From: Paracoccaceae bacterium
GTDB lineage: Bacteria > Pseudomonadota > Alphaproteobacteria > Rhodobacterales > Rhodobacteraceae
Assembly (NCBI GenBank): GCA_014879735.1
Contig: JACSRN010000132.1
Coordinates: forward strand, 1-64,000
Direction: 5' to 3'
Length of the DNA: 64,000 nucleotides
The translations under genes and the position numbers were made by a program. Below are positions 55,009-64,000 of the stretch, one piece after another (position 1 is the stretch's first letter; each line of letters opens with the position of its first letter). Under the pieces are notes generated by a model. It did not search any database. It was not told where the DNA came from and worked only from the letters and a program-made list of their open reading frames with translations.

Positions 55009-55677
55009 CTAGCCATCCGCCCGGGTGGAATAGTCCCTTGCACCGAAGATCGCACTTCCAACCCGGATATGGGTGGCGCCCTGCGCGATGGCGGCTTCGA
55101 AATCCGAACTCATGCCCATCGACAGGCCTTTCAACCCGTTTCGGGCGGCCATTCCCGCCAGAGCCGAAAAATGCGGCACCGGATCCTCGCTTTCCGGGGG
55201 AATGCACATCAAGCCGCAGAGCGGCAGGCCCAGCCCGCGGCAGGCGGTCACGAAACCGTCCACCGCATCGGGCAGCACCCCGGCCTTCTGCGCCTCTGCC
55301 CCGGTATTCACCTGTATGAACAGCGCCGGGCAGGCGCCGCGCGCCTGGGCCAGACGAGCAAGCCTTTCGGCCAGCGACGGCCGGTCAAGCGTATGGATCG
55401 CCTCGAACAGATCCAGCGCGACCTTGGCCTTGTTGGTCTGCAACGGGCCGATCATGTGCAGCCCCACCCCGGGGAAGCGCGCCTTCCAGGCCGGCCATTT
55501 GCCCTGCGCTTCCTGCACGTAATTTTCGCCAAAGATCCGCTGGCCGGCGGCCAGCACCGCCTCGACCCGTTCGGCCGGCTGCACTTTCGACACCGCGATC
55601 AGCGTGACCGCACCCGTATCGCGGCCTGCGGCCCGCTCTGCCGCCCGGACTCGCGCGGTGATCTCTTGCAATGCCAT
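55009..55677 (-). CDS. yggS: YggS family PLP homeostasis protein
   Basis: The 222-residue protein is an alanine-racemase-like barrel without the C-terminal domain. PLP is bound by the lysine in LIAVSKVQPAE (about 31). FGENYVQEAQ (about 50), LHMIGPLQTNKAK (about 75), IQVNTG (about 125) and LSMGMSSDFEAAIAQGATHIRVGSAIFG (about 185-212) are all typical. It keeps free PLP and amino-acid pools balanced. GGAGG precedes the ATG. It converges with the amylosucrase gene, three bases between stops. Confidence 0.94.
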   Translation of the reverse strand: MALQEITARVRAAERAAGRDTGAVTLIAVSKVQPAERVEAVLAAGQRIFGENYVQEAQGKWPAWKARFPGVGLHMIGPLQTNKAKVALDLFEAIHTLDRPSLAERLARLAQARGACPALFIQVNTGAEAQKAGVLPDAVDGFVTACRGLGLPLCGLMCIPPESEDPVPHFSALAGMAARNGLKGLSMGMSSDFEAAIAQGATHIRVGSAIFGARDYSTRADG

Positions 55678-55750
55678 GTCCTGCCTCCGTCTTGCCGCGG
55701 CAAGGCTAACGGCCGGCGCACGGAAGGAAAAGACACCGCGGAAAATGAAA

Positions 55751-55772
55751 AGAGCGGGCCGGAGCCCGCTCT
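55751..55772. terminator. Bidirectional-looking terminator after the porin gene
   Basis: AGAGCGGGC-CGGA-GCCCGCTCT gives a 9-bp stem. On the minus strand it is followed by TTTCATTTTC, 24 bases past the porin stop, so it ends the porin transcript. Confidence 0.8.
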
Positions 55773-55795
55773 TTCCGTTTCGCCTGATCGTCAGA

Positions 55796-56740
55796 TCAGA
55801 ACGAGAACTTCACGCCGAGGTCGGCGTAGGTGGTCTTGCTGTACGAACGGTGCACAGCGCCGGTCAGCGTCGCGCCGCCGAGGTCGTAGGACGCGCCGAT
55901 ACCATAGGCGGTGTCGGTCTGGTTCGCGTTGGCGTCGTTGTTGGCAACATAGCCAGCCAGCGTGGTCGCGCCGAAGGCATACGAGCCGTAGACCACGATG
56001 GTGCGGTCGCCGGTCGCATCAGCCTTCTCACCGGTTTCGTCGATGTAGTTCAGGCCGATGGTGGCAGCGTCGTTGATGGTGTAGGCAGCGCCGAGGAACC
56101 ACATGTCGGCGTCTTTCACGCCGGCAGCGTTCTGGGCAACAGCCGCCGAGACCGCGAACGGACCCGAAGCGTAGTCGACCGAGACCGAGAGTTCGTCATC
56201 CATGCCAGCCGGCAGGGTGCTGAGACGCTGGTCGGGCTGGATGTAGGAGATGCGGCCCGTGAAGTCGCCCATCGAGTAGGAGGCGAAGACGCCTTCATAG
56301 CCCGAATACGGCGCCGCCAGGCTGCCCTGCGACTTGTAGCCGTAGAAGTTCGACTGCGGGTCGCCATAGGACGACGCGGTCAGGCCGATTTCCGAATTCC
56401 AGATCAGGCCGGCCGAGTCGATCGCGGTGTTCGCGTTGCCGACTTCGAGACGCAGGCCCATGTATTCGGCGAACAGCAGCGCCTGGTTGCCGGCGGTGAT
56501 GTTCTCACCATCGTTGTTCCGCAGGCGGAACTTGCCACCGAAGGTCACGCCGGCATCGGTTTCTTTGGTGCCGGTGATATCGAACTGCAGACGGTGATCG
56601 ATGATGGTTTTCGACATGCCGGCGCCCGGCTTGCTGTAATAGACCAGACCGAAACGGCCCGAGCCCGACACCGTCACGTCAGCGGCAGCGATACCAGCGC
56701 CAGCGACGATCATGGTGGTCGCGAGAAGGATCTTTTTCAT
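55796..56740 (-). CDS. Outer-membrane porin, Rhodobacter type
   Basis: The 314-residue protein has a signal peptide (KKILLATTMIVAGAGIAAA) and then a 16-strand-type beta barrel. Alternating strand patterns such as VTVSGSGRFGLVYY, TFGGKFRLRNND and FTGRISYIQ occur throughout. The final strand ends in phenylalanine (YADLGVKFSF), the sorting signal recognised by the BAM complex. It forms a general diffusion pore. GAGGG precedes the ATG. Codon use is strongly biased to C and G endings, as expected for a highly expressed gene. Confidence 0.95.
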   Translation of the reverse strand: MKKILLATTMIVAGAGIAAADVTVSGSGRFGLVYYSKPGAGMSKTIIDHRLQFDITGTKETDAGVTFGGKFRLRNNDGENITAGNQALLFAEYMGLRLEVGNANTAIDSAGLIWNSEIGLTASSYGDPQSNFYGYKSQGSLAAPYSGYEGVFASYSMGDFTGRISYIQPDQRLSTLPAGMDDELSVSVDYASGPFAVSAAVAQNAAGVKDADMWFLGAAYTINDAATIGLNYIDETGEKADATGDRTIVVYGSYAFGATTLAGYVANNDANANQTDTAYGIGASYDLGGATLTGAVHRSYSKTTYADLGVKFSF

Positions 56741-57025
56741 CGTTTTCCCTCGTTGAATTCCAGGTTCTGCCCAGGCCAGGGGAATCCGGTCTGGGGATGG
56801 CGCCTATTTCATGCCGCACGCCGGTAATTTCAATTGAAGCTTCCGCTCCGGCGGCAAACGGGCGGGCGATGGTGCAGCAAAGCCACACCAAAGCCACATT
56901 GCCGCCGACAGGCCGGGGCGACGGGCGCCCGATTTTGCCGGCAGGGCCGGATATGTGGCGCCGAAGACCCTTGTTCCACCTGTTCCGCTCGGCTAGACAA
57001 CGACGAGACGCTGCTGGAGATCGCG

Positions 57026-57505
57026 ATGCCCTTGCCGCAACTGGCCAAATTCGTGCTTTTCGGTGGGATTTGCGTGGCACTGGGCGCCTGCTCGGGCAGC
57101 AAACCCCCGTCCGAGGCGGATTCGCTGACCTCGACGTCCGAGATCCGCGAGCAGAAGGGCACGACGCTGCGCGATCTTTTCACCAGCAGCGCCGACCCCA
57201 ACACCACGGTGGAAGTGAACAAATACCTCTGGCAGGCCAGCCTTGAGGTGCTGAATTTCCTGCCCATCGAGTCGGTCGATCCCTTCACCGGGGTCATCGT
57301 GACGGGCTATGGCGTGCCGCCGGGTGGCGGGCGTGCCTATCGCGCGACGATCTATGTGCAGGATCCCGCGCTTGAGGCGCGCAGCCTGAAGATTGCACTG
57401 CAGGGCCGCGGTGGCGGGGCTGTGGCCCCCGAGACCGTCCGCGCGGTCGAGGATGCGATCCTGACCCGCGCCCGCCAGCTGCGTATTCGCGACAGCCGGA
57501 TGTAG
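57026..57505 (+). CDS. DUF3576 lipoprotein
   Basis: The 159-residue protein has a lipoprotein signal (KFVLFGGICVALGACSG, lipobox LGAC). The DUF3576 domain follows: TLRDLFTSSADPNTTVEVNKYLWQASLEVLNFLPIESVDPFTGVIVTGYG (about 45-95), then YRATIYVQDPALEARSLKIAL. The family is confined to alphaproteobacteria and its role is unknown; an outer-envelope place is expected. TGGAGA precedes the ATG at 57026. It diverges from the porin gene across about 285 bases and points at holA. Confidence 0.92.
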   Translation: MPLPQLAKFVLFGGICVALGACSGSKPPSEADSLTSTSEIREQKGTTLRDLFTSSADPNTTVEVNKYLWQASLEVLNFLPIESVDPFTGVIVTGYGVPPGGGRAYRATIYVQDPALEARSLKIALQGRGGGAVAPETVRAVEDAILTRARQLRIRDSRM

Positions 57506-57529
57506 GCCGGACCTGCCGCCGCGCCGGAC

Positions 57530-58543
57530 CTACCGCCGTGTCAGTGCAATCCTGAGAAGCGCGCGCTCCAAAAGCGCCATCGTCGGCGCGCGGCTGGACG
57601 AGCGCAGGGTCAGATCGGTATCGAGCAGCAGGCCGATCGCCGTTTCAAGCCGGTCGCGGCCCCAATCAGATGCCTGGCGCTGCATTCTGTCCCGACGGGG
57701 GCCGAAGACCCGCGCACGGGCAAGGCCCGAGGCGATGCCGCCCGGATCGCTTGCCGCCACATGCAGCGCACGGAAATGGCGAAGGGCGGCGATGCAGATG
57801 GTAACGGCCAGCACGCCCTGCCCCTCCAGCCGGCGCATCAGCAGGCCCACCGCCTTGCCGTCATGCTCGGCCACGGCATGCAGCAGATCGTCGACCTCGG
57901 CTTCGATGGTAGCGGGGGCCAGCGCGGCAACCTCGGCCGACACCAGCGGCGTGGCATCGCCGAACTTGTAAAGCCCGATCTTTTCGACCGTCTGGCGAAA
58001 ATCACCGGGGTCGAGCGCACGCGACAATGTGACGAGATCGGTCATGGCCGCGGGGTCGATCCGGTCCAGCCCGGCACGGCGGACGTCGGCCTCGATTTCC
58101 TCGCGCGAGGGCGGGTCGTCGTAAAGACCGATGCAGACGGCGGCGGGGTGCTTTTCAAACAGCGCCTTCAGCGACGACTTGCCGGCCAGTGCACCGGCGG
58201 TGACGACAATGGTTGCATCGCCCGGCCGCCACAGCTTCAGCGCCGCGGCGATGGTGTCGACCAGCCCGTCGGTCGCATCCTCGACAAAGGCGATGCGCGG
58301 GCCGGGAAAGAAGCCGACCTCCCGGATCGAATCGGCCAGAATCGCCGGGTCCTTGCGCAGATCGCCCGCCGCAATGCGGGAAAGGCGCATCTCGGCCTCT
58401 CCGCCAGAGCCAAGCAATGCGGCAATCGCCTCCTGCCGTTTCAGAGCCACCCGCATGGGATCGGCGCCGAAGATCAGCAGGCCCGGACGCGCAGGGTCGG
58501 GCCTGGCGCAATAGCGGCCGGCCTCGGTGCCGCGCAGGATCAT
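57530..58543 (-). CDS. holA: DNA polymerase III subunit delta
   Basis: The 337-residue clamp-loader subunit opens the beta clamp. The N-terminal part (LLIFGADPMRVALKRQEAI) and the DATDGL and TIVVTAGALAGKSSLKALFE strands form an AAA+-like domain without a working Walker motif. The C-terminal collar domain (about 210-337) ends with LLERALLRIAL. It is the last gene of leuS-lptE-holA; its ATG overlaps the lptE stop by four bases, the usual order in proteobacteria. Confidence 0.93.
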   Translation of the reverse strand: MILRGTEAGRYCARPDPARPGLLIFGADPMRVALKRQEAIAALLGSGGEAEMRLSRIAAGDLRKDPAILADSIREVGFFPGPRIAFVEDATDGLVDTIAAALKLWRPGDATIVVTAGALAGKSSLKALFEKHPAAVCIGLYDDPPSREEIEADVRRAGLDRIDPAAMTDLVTLSRALDPGDFRQTVEKIGLYKFGDATPLVSAEVAALAPATIEAEVDDLLHAVAEHDGKAVGLLMRRLEGQGVLAVTICIAALRHFRALHVAASDPGGIASGLARARVFGPRRDRMQRQASDWGRDRLETAIGLLLDTDLTLRSSSRAPTMALLERALLRIALTRR

Positions 58544-59025
58544 CCGCCTGCAGCCATGACCGCCATCAGCCGGGCGACCACATCGTCGGCAAGAAGACGC
58601 ATCAGCCGCAGCCCGGCATCGGCTTCCGCCGCCAGCCCTGCGACGGTAGAGCCGGTCGCGGCATAGGCGGTAAAGCTCTGCACCCGGCCCTTCGCAACCT
58701 CGGCGCCGGTCGTGGCATCTGTCAGCCGGTAGTCGATGGCGCCCTTCAGGTTGTAGCGCGTGGTCCGGCTGTCGGCGGTGATGCCGACGCCCACGGTCTC
58801 GGTGACGATCCGGTAGGTCAGATCATAGCCGGTGGTTTCCGGCCGGCCCAGCCGCTCTTCGATCCGCTCGACAAAGTCGAAGTCGTTCCTGGTCGTCGGA
58901 TCGGCGGCACGGACCTTGCCGAGCAGCCGGGTTGCCCCGGCGCCGGGCGCCAATGCCGGCGTGAAACCGCAGGCGGCCAGCGCCAGCGGCAGAAAAAGCA
59001 AGGTGCGGCGTTCAAGCGACGACAT
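58540..59025 (-). CDS. lptE: LptE, LPS-assembly lipoprotein
   Basis: This 161-residue outer-membrane lipoprotein plugs LptD and helps place lipopolysaccharide. A lipoprotein signal ([16 protein letters not shown], lipobox LAAC) is followed by GFTPALAPG, then [37 protein letters not shown] and [18 protein letters not shown]. The start overlaps the 3' end of leuS by 14 bases; the order leuS, lptE, holA is standard. Confidence 0.93.
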   Translation of the reverse strand: MSSLERRTLLFLPLALAACGFTPALAPGAGATRLLGKVRAADPTTRNDFDFVERIEERLGRPETTGYDLTYRIVTETVGVGITADSRTTRYNLKGAIDYRLTDATTGAEVAKGRVQSFTAYAATGSTVAGLAAEADAGLRLMRLLADDVVARLMAVMAAGG

Positions 59026-61567
59026 TGACGATGCGGCCCGGCACGACGATGATCTTCTTCACCGGCTGGCCGGCAAGGAAGTGCTGCACATCTTCGTTCG
59101 CAAGCGCGATCTTTTCAACTTCGGCCACCGGCAGATCCTTGGCCACGCGGATTTCGGCCCGCCGCTTGCCATTGATCTGGATCGGCAGGGTGACGGTATC
59201 GTCCACCAGCAGCGCCGGGTCGGCCTTGGGCCATTGCGCCAAAGCACAGAGGCCCGCGCCGCCCTGATAGCTCCAGATCGATTCGGCGATATGCGGGGTC
59301 ATCGGCGACATCAGCTTCGCCAGCGTGCGGATCGCCTCTTTCATCACGGGGGTGGAGGCCGTGGCGCGGCTGAGCGTATTGGTGAAGGCATAAAGCGCCG
59401 CGATGGCCTTGTTGAAGGCAAAGCCCTCGATTCCGCGCGTCACCTCGTCAATCGCCCGTGCCGTGGCGCGACGCAGGTCATCGTCGCCTTCGCCCATATG
59501 ATCCGCCGGCATCTGGCCGATGCGCGAGCACAGCGCCCAGACACGGGTCAGGTGCTTGTGGGTGGCGTCCGCCCCGGCCGCCGTCCATTCGACATCGCGT
59601 TCGGGCGGGCTGTCCGACATCACGAACCAACGCGCAGTATCGGCACCATAGGCGGTGATGATGTTCACCGGATCGACGACGTTCTTCTTCGATTTCGACA
59701 TCTTGGCCGAGGGGATGACCTCGACCTTCGTGCCGTCCTGCAGCGTGGCACCGGTATCGCTGCGGATCACATCCTCGGGCAGGTGATAGACCGGGCGGCC
59801 CTGGGCATCCCGCGTCATGTAGATCTCATGCGTCACCATGCCCTGGGTGAACAGCGCATTGAACGGCTCCACTGCCTTGGACGGCAGGTGGCCGGTCACG
59901 TTCATCGCCCGGGCGAAGAAGCGCGAGTACAGCAGGTGCAGGATCGCATGTTCGATGCCACCGATATACTGATCAACGTTCATCCAGTAATCGGCGTCAT
60001 GCGGCACGGTCGGCGTCGGCGCGCGGGGTGCGGTGAAGCGGGCGTAGTACCAGGACGAATCGACGAAAGTATCCATCGTATCCGTCTCGCGCTTGGCCGG
60101 CTGGCCGCAACGCGGGCAGGGCACGTCGCGCCAGGTCGGGTGGCGGTCCAGCGGGTTGCCCGGTTTGTCAAAGCTGACGTCATAGGGCAGGCGGACCGGC
60201 AAGTTTTCCTTCTTTTCCGGCACCACGCCACAGGTGGCGCAATGCACCACCGGAATCGGGCAGCCCCAATAGCGTTGCCGCGAAATCCCCCAGTCGCGCA
60301 GGCGGAACTTGGTCACGCCCTGGCCAAAGCCCATGTCCTCGGCGATGGCGATGGCCTGTGCCACGCCCTCATCGCCGGTCATCACGCTGTCGCCCCGGAT
60401 GCCGCGCAGGTAATGCACGCGCTCGGATTTCATCGGCGTATAGGCTTCGGCCAGGGGGGCCTCGCCGGCGCCTTCCGCCACGAAGACCGGCGGGATGGGT
60501 AGGTGATACTTCGTGGCAAAGTCGAAATCGCGCTGGTCATGCGCGGGGCAGCCAAAGATCGCGCCGGTGCCGTAATCCATCAGGATGAAGTTGGCGATCC
60601 AGACCGGCAGTTCCACCGACGCATCCAGCGGATGCCTGACGCGGATGCCGGTATCGATGCCGACCTTCTCGGCCGTCTCGATTTCCTCGGCCGAGGTGCC
60701 GCCCCGCCGCGCCTCGGCCACAAAGGCCGCGACCTTGGGGTTGCCCTCCAGCGCCTTGGCCAGCGGGTGATCGGGGCTGATCGCGGCAAAACTTGCCCCC
60801 ATCAGCGTATCGGGCCGCGTGGTATAGACCTCAAGCTTTTCAAAGCCTTCCGGCGCCCCCGCTGTCTGGAACGCGAATTGCAGCCCCCGCGACTTGCCGA
60901 TCCAGTTGGCCTGCATCAGCCGCACCTTCTCGGGCCAATGCGCCAGCCCGTCCAGCGCATCCAAAAGCTCCTCGGAGTAATCCGAGATGCGGAAGAACCA
61001 TTGCGTCAACTCGCGCCGTTCCACTGCCGCGCCGGAACGCCAGCCCTTGCCGTCGATCACCTGTTCGTTTGCCAGCACGGTCATGTCGACCGGATCCCAG
61101 TTCACCACCGCCGCCTTGCGGTAGACGAGGCCCGCTTCCATCATGTCGATGAACATGGCCTGCTGCTGGCCGTAATATTCCGGGTCGCAGGTCGCCAGTT
61201 CGCGCGACCAGTCGATCGACAGACCCAGGGGCCGCATCTGCGCCTTCATGTCGGCGATGTTGCCATAGGTCCAGTCCTGCGGATGGCCGCCGCGTTCCAT
61301 CGCGGCATTTTCCGCAGGCATGCCAAAGGCATCCCAGCCCATCGGGTGCAGCACCGCATAGCCCTGCGCCAGCTTGGTCCGCGCCACCACATCACCCATG
61401 GTGTAGTTGCGCACATGGCCCATGTGGATGCGCCCCGAAGGGTAGGGGAACATCTCAAGCACATAATACTTGGGCTTCGCCGCATCCATCCGCGCCGTGA
61501 AGGCGCCTGCCTCGTCCCAGGCTTGCTGCCATCTGGGTTCGATTGCCGAAGGTTCATAGCGCGACAT
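59012..61567 (-). CDS. leuS: Leucyl-tRNA synthetase
   Basis: This class I synthetase, 851 residues, charges tRNA-Leu. The HIGH-type site is in [21 protein letters not shown] (about 42). The CP1 editing domain (about 220-420) contains [14 protein letters not shown] and the zinc-type segment [10 protein letters not shown]. The KMSKS loop is [13 protein letters not shown] (about 620). An anticodon-binding helical domain and a small C-terminal domain complete it. The start at 61567 ([13 protein letters not shown]) is the family start; the ORF extension is not. Confidence 0.98.
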   Translation of the reverse strand: MSRYEPSAIEPRWQQAWDEAGAFTARMDAAKPKYYVLEMFPYPSGRIHMGHVRNYTMGDVVARTKLAQGYAVLHPMGWDAFGMPAENAAMERGGHPQDWTYGNIADMKAQMRPLGLSIDWSRELATCDPEYYGQQQAMFIDMMEAGLVYRKAAVVNWDPVDMTVLANEQVIDGKGWRSGAAVERRELTQWFFRISDYSEELLDALDGLAHWPEKVRLMQANWIGKSRGLQFAFQTAGAPEGFEKLEVYTTRPDTLMGASFAAISPDHPLAKALEGNPKVAAFVAEARRGGTSAEEIETAEKVGIDTGIRVRHPLDASVELPVWIANFILMDYGTGAIFGCPAHDQRDFDFATKYHLPIPPVFVAEGAGEAPLAEAYTPMKSERVHYLRGIRGDSVMTGDEGVAQAIAIAEDMGFGQGVTKFRLRDWGISRQRYWGCPIPVVHCATCGVVPEKKENLPVRLPYDVSFDKPGNPLDRHPTWRDVPCPRCGQPAKRETDTMDTFVDSSWYYARFTAPRAPTPTVPHDADYWMNVDQYIGGIEHAILHLLYSRFFARAMNVTGHLPSKAVEPFNALFTQGMVTHEIYMTRDAQGRPVYHLPEDVIRSDTGATLQDGTKVEVIPSAKMSKSKKNVVDPVNIITAYGADTARWFVMSDSPPERDVEWTAAGADATHKHLTRVWALCSRIGQMPADHMGEGDDDLRRATARAIDEVTRGIEGFAFNKAIAALYAFTNTLSRATASTPVMKEAIRTLAKLMSPMTPHIAESIWSYQGGAGLCALAQWPKADPALLVDDTVTLPIQINGKRRAEIRVAKDLPVAEVEKIALANEDVQHFLAGQPVKKIIVVPGRIVNVVA

Positions 61568-61661
61568 GGGAAGCCTCTTGATCCAGCCCCAAGGCACTTA
61601 GCGCTCCGGCGGCAAGAGGTAAAGCGCCGCATGGGCGGCGGCGTGGCGCGCAATCGCGCCG

Positions 61662-61700
61662 GCGGACGCTCCGCGGGGGGTATTTGGATCAAGAGGAAGC
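61662..61700. repeat. REP-like intergenic element, copy 2
   Basis: GCGGA-CGC-TCCGC hairpin followed by GGGGGGTATTTGGATCAAG and AGGAAG. Its reverse complement, CTTCCTCTTGATCCAAATAC then CCCCC, matches copy 1 at 7210 in spacing and in the hairpin that follows. It lies between leuS and the MBL-fold gene. Confidence 0.6.
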
Positions 61701-61788
61701 AGCCATGCCGCGGCGATGCCGGCGATTGGCCCCGGGGGGCGCCACGTCAGCCCTTGCGTCCGCCGCCGGCCTGCCGCAAGCCTGCGCC

Positions 61789-62829
61789 ATGGCCGACCAG
61801 ATCCACCACCCTTTCCCCGAACCACCGACCGAAGGCGAGGCGATTGAAGTCGCGCCCGGCATCCTGTGGCTGCGGCTGCCGCTGCCGATGGTGCTGGATC
61901 ATGTGAACATCTATGCGCTGGACGACCCCGACGGATGGACGGTGATCGACACCGGCTTTCGTGGCCGCCGCAGTCTGGCGCTGTGGGAGCGGATACTTGC
62001 CGGGCCGCTGGCGGGGCGACGGGTGGCGCGGGTGATCGGCACCCATCACCACCCCGACCATATCGGCCTGGCCGGCTGGTTCCAGGACCGGGGGGCCGAG
62101 CTTCTGATGACCCAGACCGCCTGGCTCTATGCGCGGATGCTGGTTCTTGACGTGCAAGAGCAGCCGACATCCCAGACCATGACCTTCTGGCGCCGCGCCG
62201 GGCTACCGCCCGACCGACTGGCACAGCGTGCCGCGGAGCGGCCGTTCAACTTTGCCGATTCCGTGGCTCCGATGCCGGTGGGCTTCACCCGCCTGGACGA
62301 GGGCCAGGTGCTGCACATGGCCGGCCGCGACTGGACGATACATCTGGGAAACGGCCATGCGCCGGCCCATGCCACCTTCTGGAGCGAGGGGCTGGTGATT
62401 GGCGGCGACCAGCTTCTGCCCGGCATCTCGGCCAATATCGGGGTCTACCCGACCGAGCCCGAGGCCGATCCGCTGACCGAATGGCTGGACAGCTGCGCGC
62501 GCCTTGCAGCCTTCGCCCGCGACGACCAGCTTGTCCTGCCCGGGCACAAGCTGCCCTATACCGGCCTGCCCTTCCGGCTGTGGCAGATGGCGGAAAACCA
62601 CCGTACCATTCTTGACCGGCTGGCGCTGCATCTGTCCAGCCCGCGGACCGCGATCGACTGCTTTCCCGTGCTGTTTCGCCGTGAGATCGACCACGGCACC
62701 GAGGGGATGGCACTGGTCGAGGCGGTGGCGCATCTGAACCACCTGCTGCGCGCGGGCCGCATCGGCCGCCACCTGTCGCCCGAAGGCGCCTGGATCTGGC
62801 AGGCCTGCGACCACCGCCCGGTCACGTGA
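61789..62829 (+). CDS. Metallo-beta-lactamase-fold hydrolase
   Basis: The 346-residue protein has the MBL motif GTHHHPDHIGLAGWF (about 84), an Asp/His pair in VIDTGFRG (about 48) and HLGNGHAPAHATFW (about 184), and a later ligand set in IGGDQLLPGI (about 204) and VLPGHKLPY (about 250). It looks like the glyoxalase II group with a long C-terminal helical tail (about 265-346). The ATG at 61789 has a poor ribosome-binding site; a start 105 bases upstream is possible but overlaps the REP element. Substrate is unknown. Confidence 0.88.
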   Translation: MADQIHHPFPEPPTEGEAIEVAPGILWLRLPLPMVLDHVNIYALDDPDGWTVIDTGFRGRRSLALWERILAGPLAGRRVARVIGTHHHPDHIGLAGWFQDRGAELLMTQTAWLYARMLVLDVQEQPTSQTMTFWRRAGLPPDRLAQRAAERPFNFADSVAPMPVGFTRLDEGQVLHMAGRDWTIHLGNGHAPAHATFWSEGLVIGGDQLLPGISANIGVYPTEPEADPLTEWLDSCARLAAFARDDQLVLPGHKLPYTGLPFRLWQMAENHRTILDRLALHLSSPRTAIDCFPVLFRREIDHGTEGMALVEAVAHLNHLLRAGRIGRHLSPEGAWIWQACDHRPVT

Positions 62830-62898
62830 CCGCGTGACAGCCGGAGATGAATCGGATAACAATCGGGCGAAGCGTACGAAACTAGGGAATTTGCGACG

Positions 62899-63042
62899 AT
62901 GGCCAACCACCCCCAGCACAGCCACGGCTCGATGGATGTCCGCGAGCACGAGCGGACATTCGCGAACTTTGTCCGCTTTGTCGGCTGGTCCCTCGTGGTG
63001 ATTTTTGCCGTCCTGATCTTCCTGGCGCTCGCCGATTCCTGA
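62899..63042 (+). CDS. aa3-type cytochrome c oxidase subunit IV (47 aa)
   Basis: This gene is missing from the ORF track because it is only 47 codons. It reads MANHPQHSHGSMDVREHERT, then FANFVRFVGWSLVVIFAVLIF and ends LALADS: a short soluble N-terminus with the MDVREHE(R/K)TF motif and one membrane helix. This is the alphaproteobacterial subunit IV that packs against the aa3 oxidase core. It is monocistronic, with the lipoprotein gene 22 bases downstream. Confidence 0.88.
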   Translation: MANHPQHSHGSMDVREHERTFANFVRFVGWSLVVIFAVLIFLALADS

Positions 63043-63064
63043 TCCTGACCTGCCGAGACATCCG

Positions 63065-63694
63065 ATGCTTCGCGCCCTCCTTGCCCTGGCATGCGTCTCG
63101 ACGCTGGCTGCCTGTGGCGCAGATCGCACCTGGGCGCCCGACGACCAGATCGCCGCTGCGCGTTATGTCGCGGGGCCGCCGCCCTCGATCACGCTTTTCA
63201 CCGTGATCAACGACCGCAACGGTTCTGGCGCGCATTCCGGGCTGATGATCAACGGGTCGGAGCGCATTCTCTTCGATCCGGCCGGCACCTTCGAAATGCC
63301 GCGCACGCCAATCCGGAACGATGTGCATTTCGGTATTTCCGACCGGGTGCTGGCCTTCTATCGCGACTATCACGCCCGCGATTCGGAGACGGAGAAGTTC
63401 CATATCGTCGAGCGGACGGTTATCGTCTCGCCCGAGGTGGCGCAGATCGCAATGCAGCGGGCGCTGGATTACGGTGCCGTGCCGAAGGCCTTCTGCGCCA
63501 ATTCGATCTCGGCGATCCTGCGCGGCGTTCCGGGATTCGAGGCGATGCCGTCGACCATGTTCCCGATCAAGCTGGGCGATGCCTTCGGCACGCTGCCGGG
63601 CGTCCAGACCCAGATCATTACCGAGGAAAACGACAATCCGGGCCTTGGCCACGGCGTCGTTATGGTCGACAAGAAGGGCAACCGGATCAACTGA
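63065..63694 (+). CDS. Lipoprotein, possible permuted papain-like hydrolase
   Basis: The 209-residue protein has a lipobox ([13 protein letters not shown]). The mature part has [24 protein letters not shown], with a histidine, and [17 protein letters not shown], with a cysteine, in the His-before-Cys order of permuted NlpC/P60 (papain-like) folds; [32 protein letters not shown] joins them. That would be a thiol hydrolase acting on peptide or amide bonds in the envelope. I infer this from motif order only, so it may be wrong. It follows the oxidase subunit IV. Confidence 0.72.
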   Translation: MLRALLALACVSTLAACGADRTWAPDDQIAAARYVAGPPPSITLFTVINDRNGSGAHSGLMINGSERILFDPAGTFEMPRTPIRNDVHFGISDRVLAFYRDYHARDSETEKFHIVERTVIVSPEVAQIAMQRALDYGAVPKAFCANSISAILRGVPGFEAMPSTMFPIKLGDAFGTLPGVQTQIITEENDNPGLGHGVVMVDKKGNRIN

Positions 63695-63731
63695 TCGCCC
63701 GCCGTCCGGCGGGGCCCGAGGGAATTGGCCG

Positions 63732-64000
63732 TTGCAGATCGATGCCGTCATCCTTGCCGGGGGCGAGGGCCGCCGTATGGGCGGGGCTGACAAAGCCCTG
63801 CTGGTGCTGGAGGGGCGGTCGCTTCTGGCGCATGTTGCGGGCCGCCTGCGCCCGCAGGTCGGGCGAACAGCGCTTTCGGCCAATGGCGATCCGGCCCGGT
63901 TCGCCGCCTTCGATCTGCCCGTCTTGCCGGATGCCCGACCGCTCGGCCCGCTGGCCGGCATCCTTTCGGGCCTGGGCTGGGGCCTGGCGAACGGGGTCGA
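63732..64000 (+). CDS. mobA: MobA, molybdenum cofactor guanylyltransferase (5' part, cut by window end)
   Basis: The first 89 codons are visible. The nucleotidyltransferase P-loop [30 protein letters not shown] (about 5-34) and [21 protein letters not shown] (about 62-82) are diagnostic for MobA, which links GMP to molybdopterin for enzymes of the DMSO-reductase family. A TTG at 63732 with GAGGGA eight bases upstream is the only in-frame start at the right place. The ORF track misses it because it has no ATG and runs off the end. Confidence 0.88.
   Translation, partial: MQIDAVILAGGEGRRMGGADKALLVLEGRSLLAHVAGRLRPQVGRTALSANGDPARFAAFDLPVLPDARPLGPLAGILSGLGWGLANGV

Noticed and set aside
1-64000. 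CRISPR array, tRNA, rRNA, prophage or integrative element
   Set aside because: Reading both strands I saw no regularly spaced repeats, no tRNA-like cloverleaf, no integrase and no phage structural genes.

Overview
The window looks like the chromosome of a high-GC alphaproteobacterium, most likely a member of the Rhodobacteraceae (Rhodobacter/Paracoccus relatives). The evidence is a malyl-CoA lyase of the ethylmalonyl-CoA pathway type, a Rhodobacter-type porin, the 47-residue aa3-oxidase subunit IV, a DUF3576 lipoprotein, a TIGR02302-type membrane protein, and strong GC bias at third codon positions. I see no rRNA, tRNA, CRISPR array, prophage or intact insertion sequence. Most lines of the ORF track are antisense or out-of-frame shadows of high-GC genes; about 57 genes are real.

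Layout. 0-7 kb: msrQ/msrP (repair of oxidised periplasmic methionine), clpB with a likely heat-shock promoter, and three poorly known genes. 7-14.3 kb: pyrF; a minus-strand operon of a dipeptide epimerase, a frameshifted gene, a D-amino-acid aminotransferase and the AzlCD exporter; then malyl-CoA lyase, accA and a guanidinium-exporter-like SMR protein. 14.6-29.6 kb: an accessory catabolic region with a GMC oxidoreductase, an aldehyde dehydrogenase, an atypical enolase-superfamily enzyme, a ribose-type ABC importer whose ATPase and one permease are fused, an enoyl-CoA-hydratase-like protein, a short-chain dehydrogenase, a histidinol-dehydrogenase-like enzyme and two LacI regulators. Two near-identical operator-like palindromes mark two of its promoters. 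I cannot name its substrate, and it is the best candidate here for an undescribed system.

29.8-44.9 kb: an RND efflux operon with two adaptor proteins; plsC-like acyltransferase, ftsX and ftsE; a zinc-ribbon membrane protein; a large TIGR02302/DUF4175 protein; lysA; two tiny lipoproteins; argH; and a divergent TlpA-like thioredoxin. 44.9-48.8 kb: a signalling block of two FecR-like exported proteins, a Crp/Fnr regulator and a CHASE2 adenylate cyclase. 48.9-55.7 kb: an SH3-domain protein, xthA, a 540-bp gap with two related terminator/anti-Shine-Dalgarno units that look like tandem small RNAs, a CenR-like response regulator, ribA with a decayed N-terminal domain, an L,D-transpeptidase-like protein, amylosucrase and the PLP protein YggS.

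55.8-64 kb: porin, DUF3576 lipoprotein, the leuS-lptE-holA operon, an MBL-fold hydrolase, cytochrome oxidase subunit IV, a lipoprotein that may be a papain-like hydrolase, and the start of mobA, which runs off the window. Two copies of a REP-like intergenic element (about 7.2 and 61.7 kb) share a CTTCyTCT...AAATAyCCC core joined to a GC hairpin.
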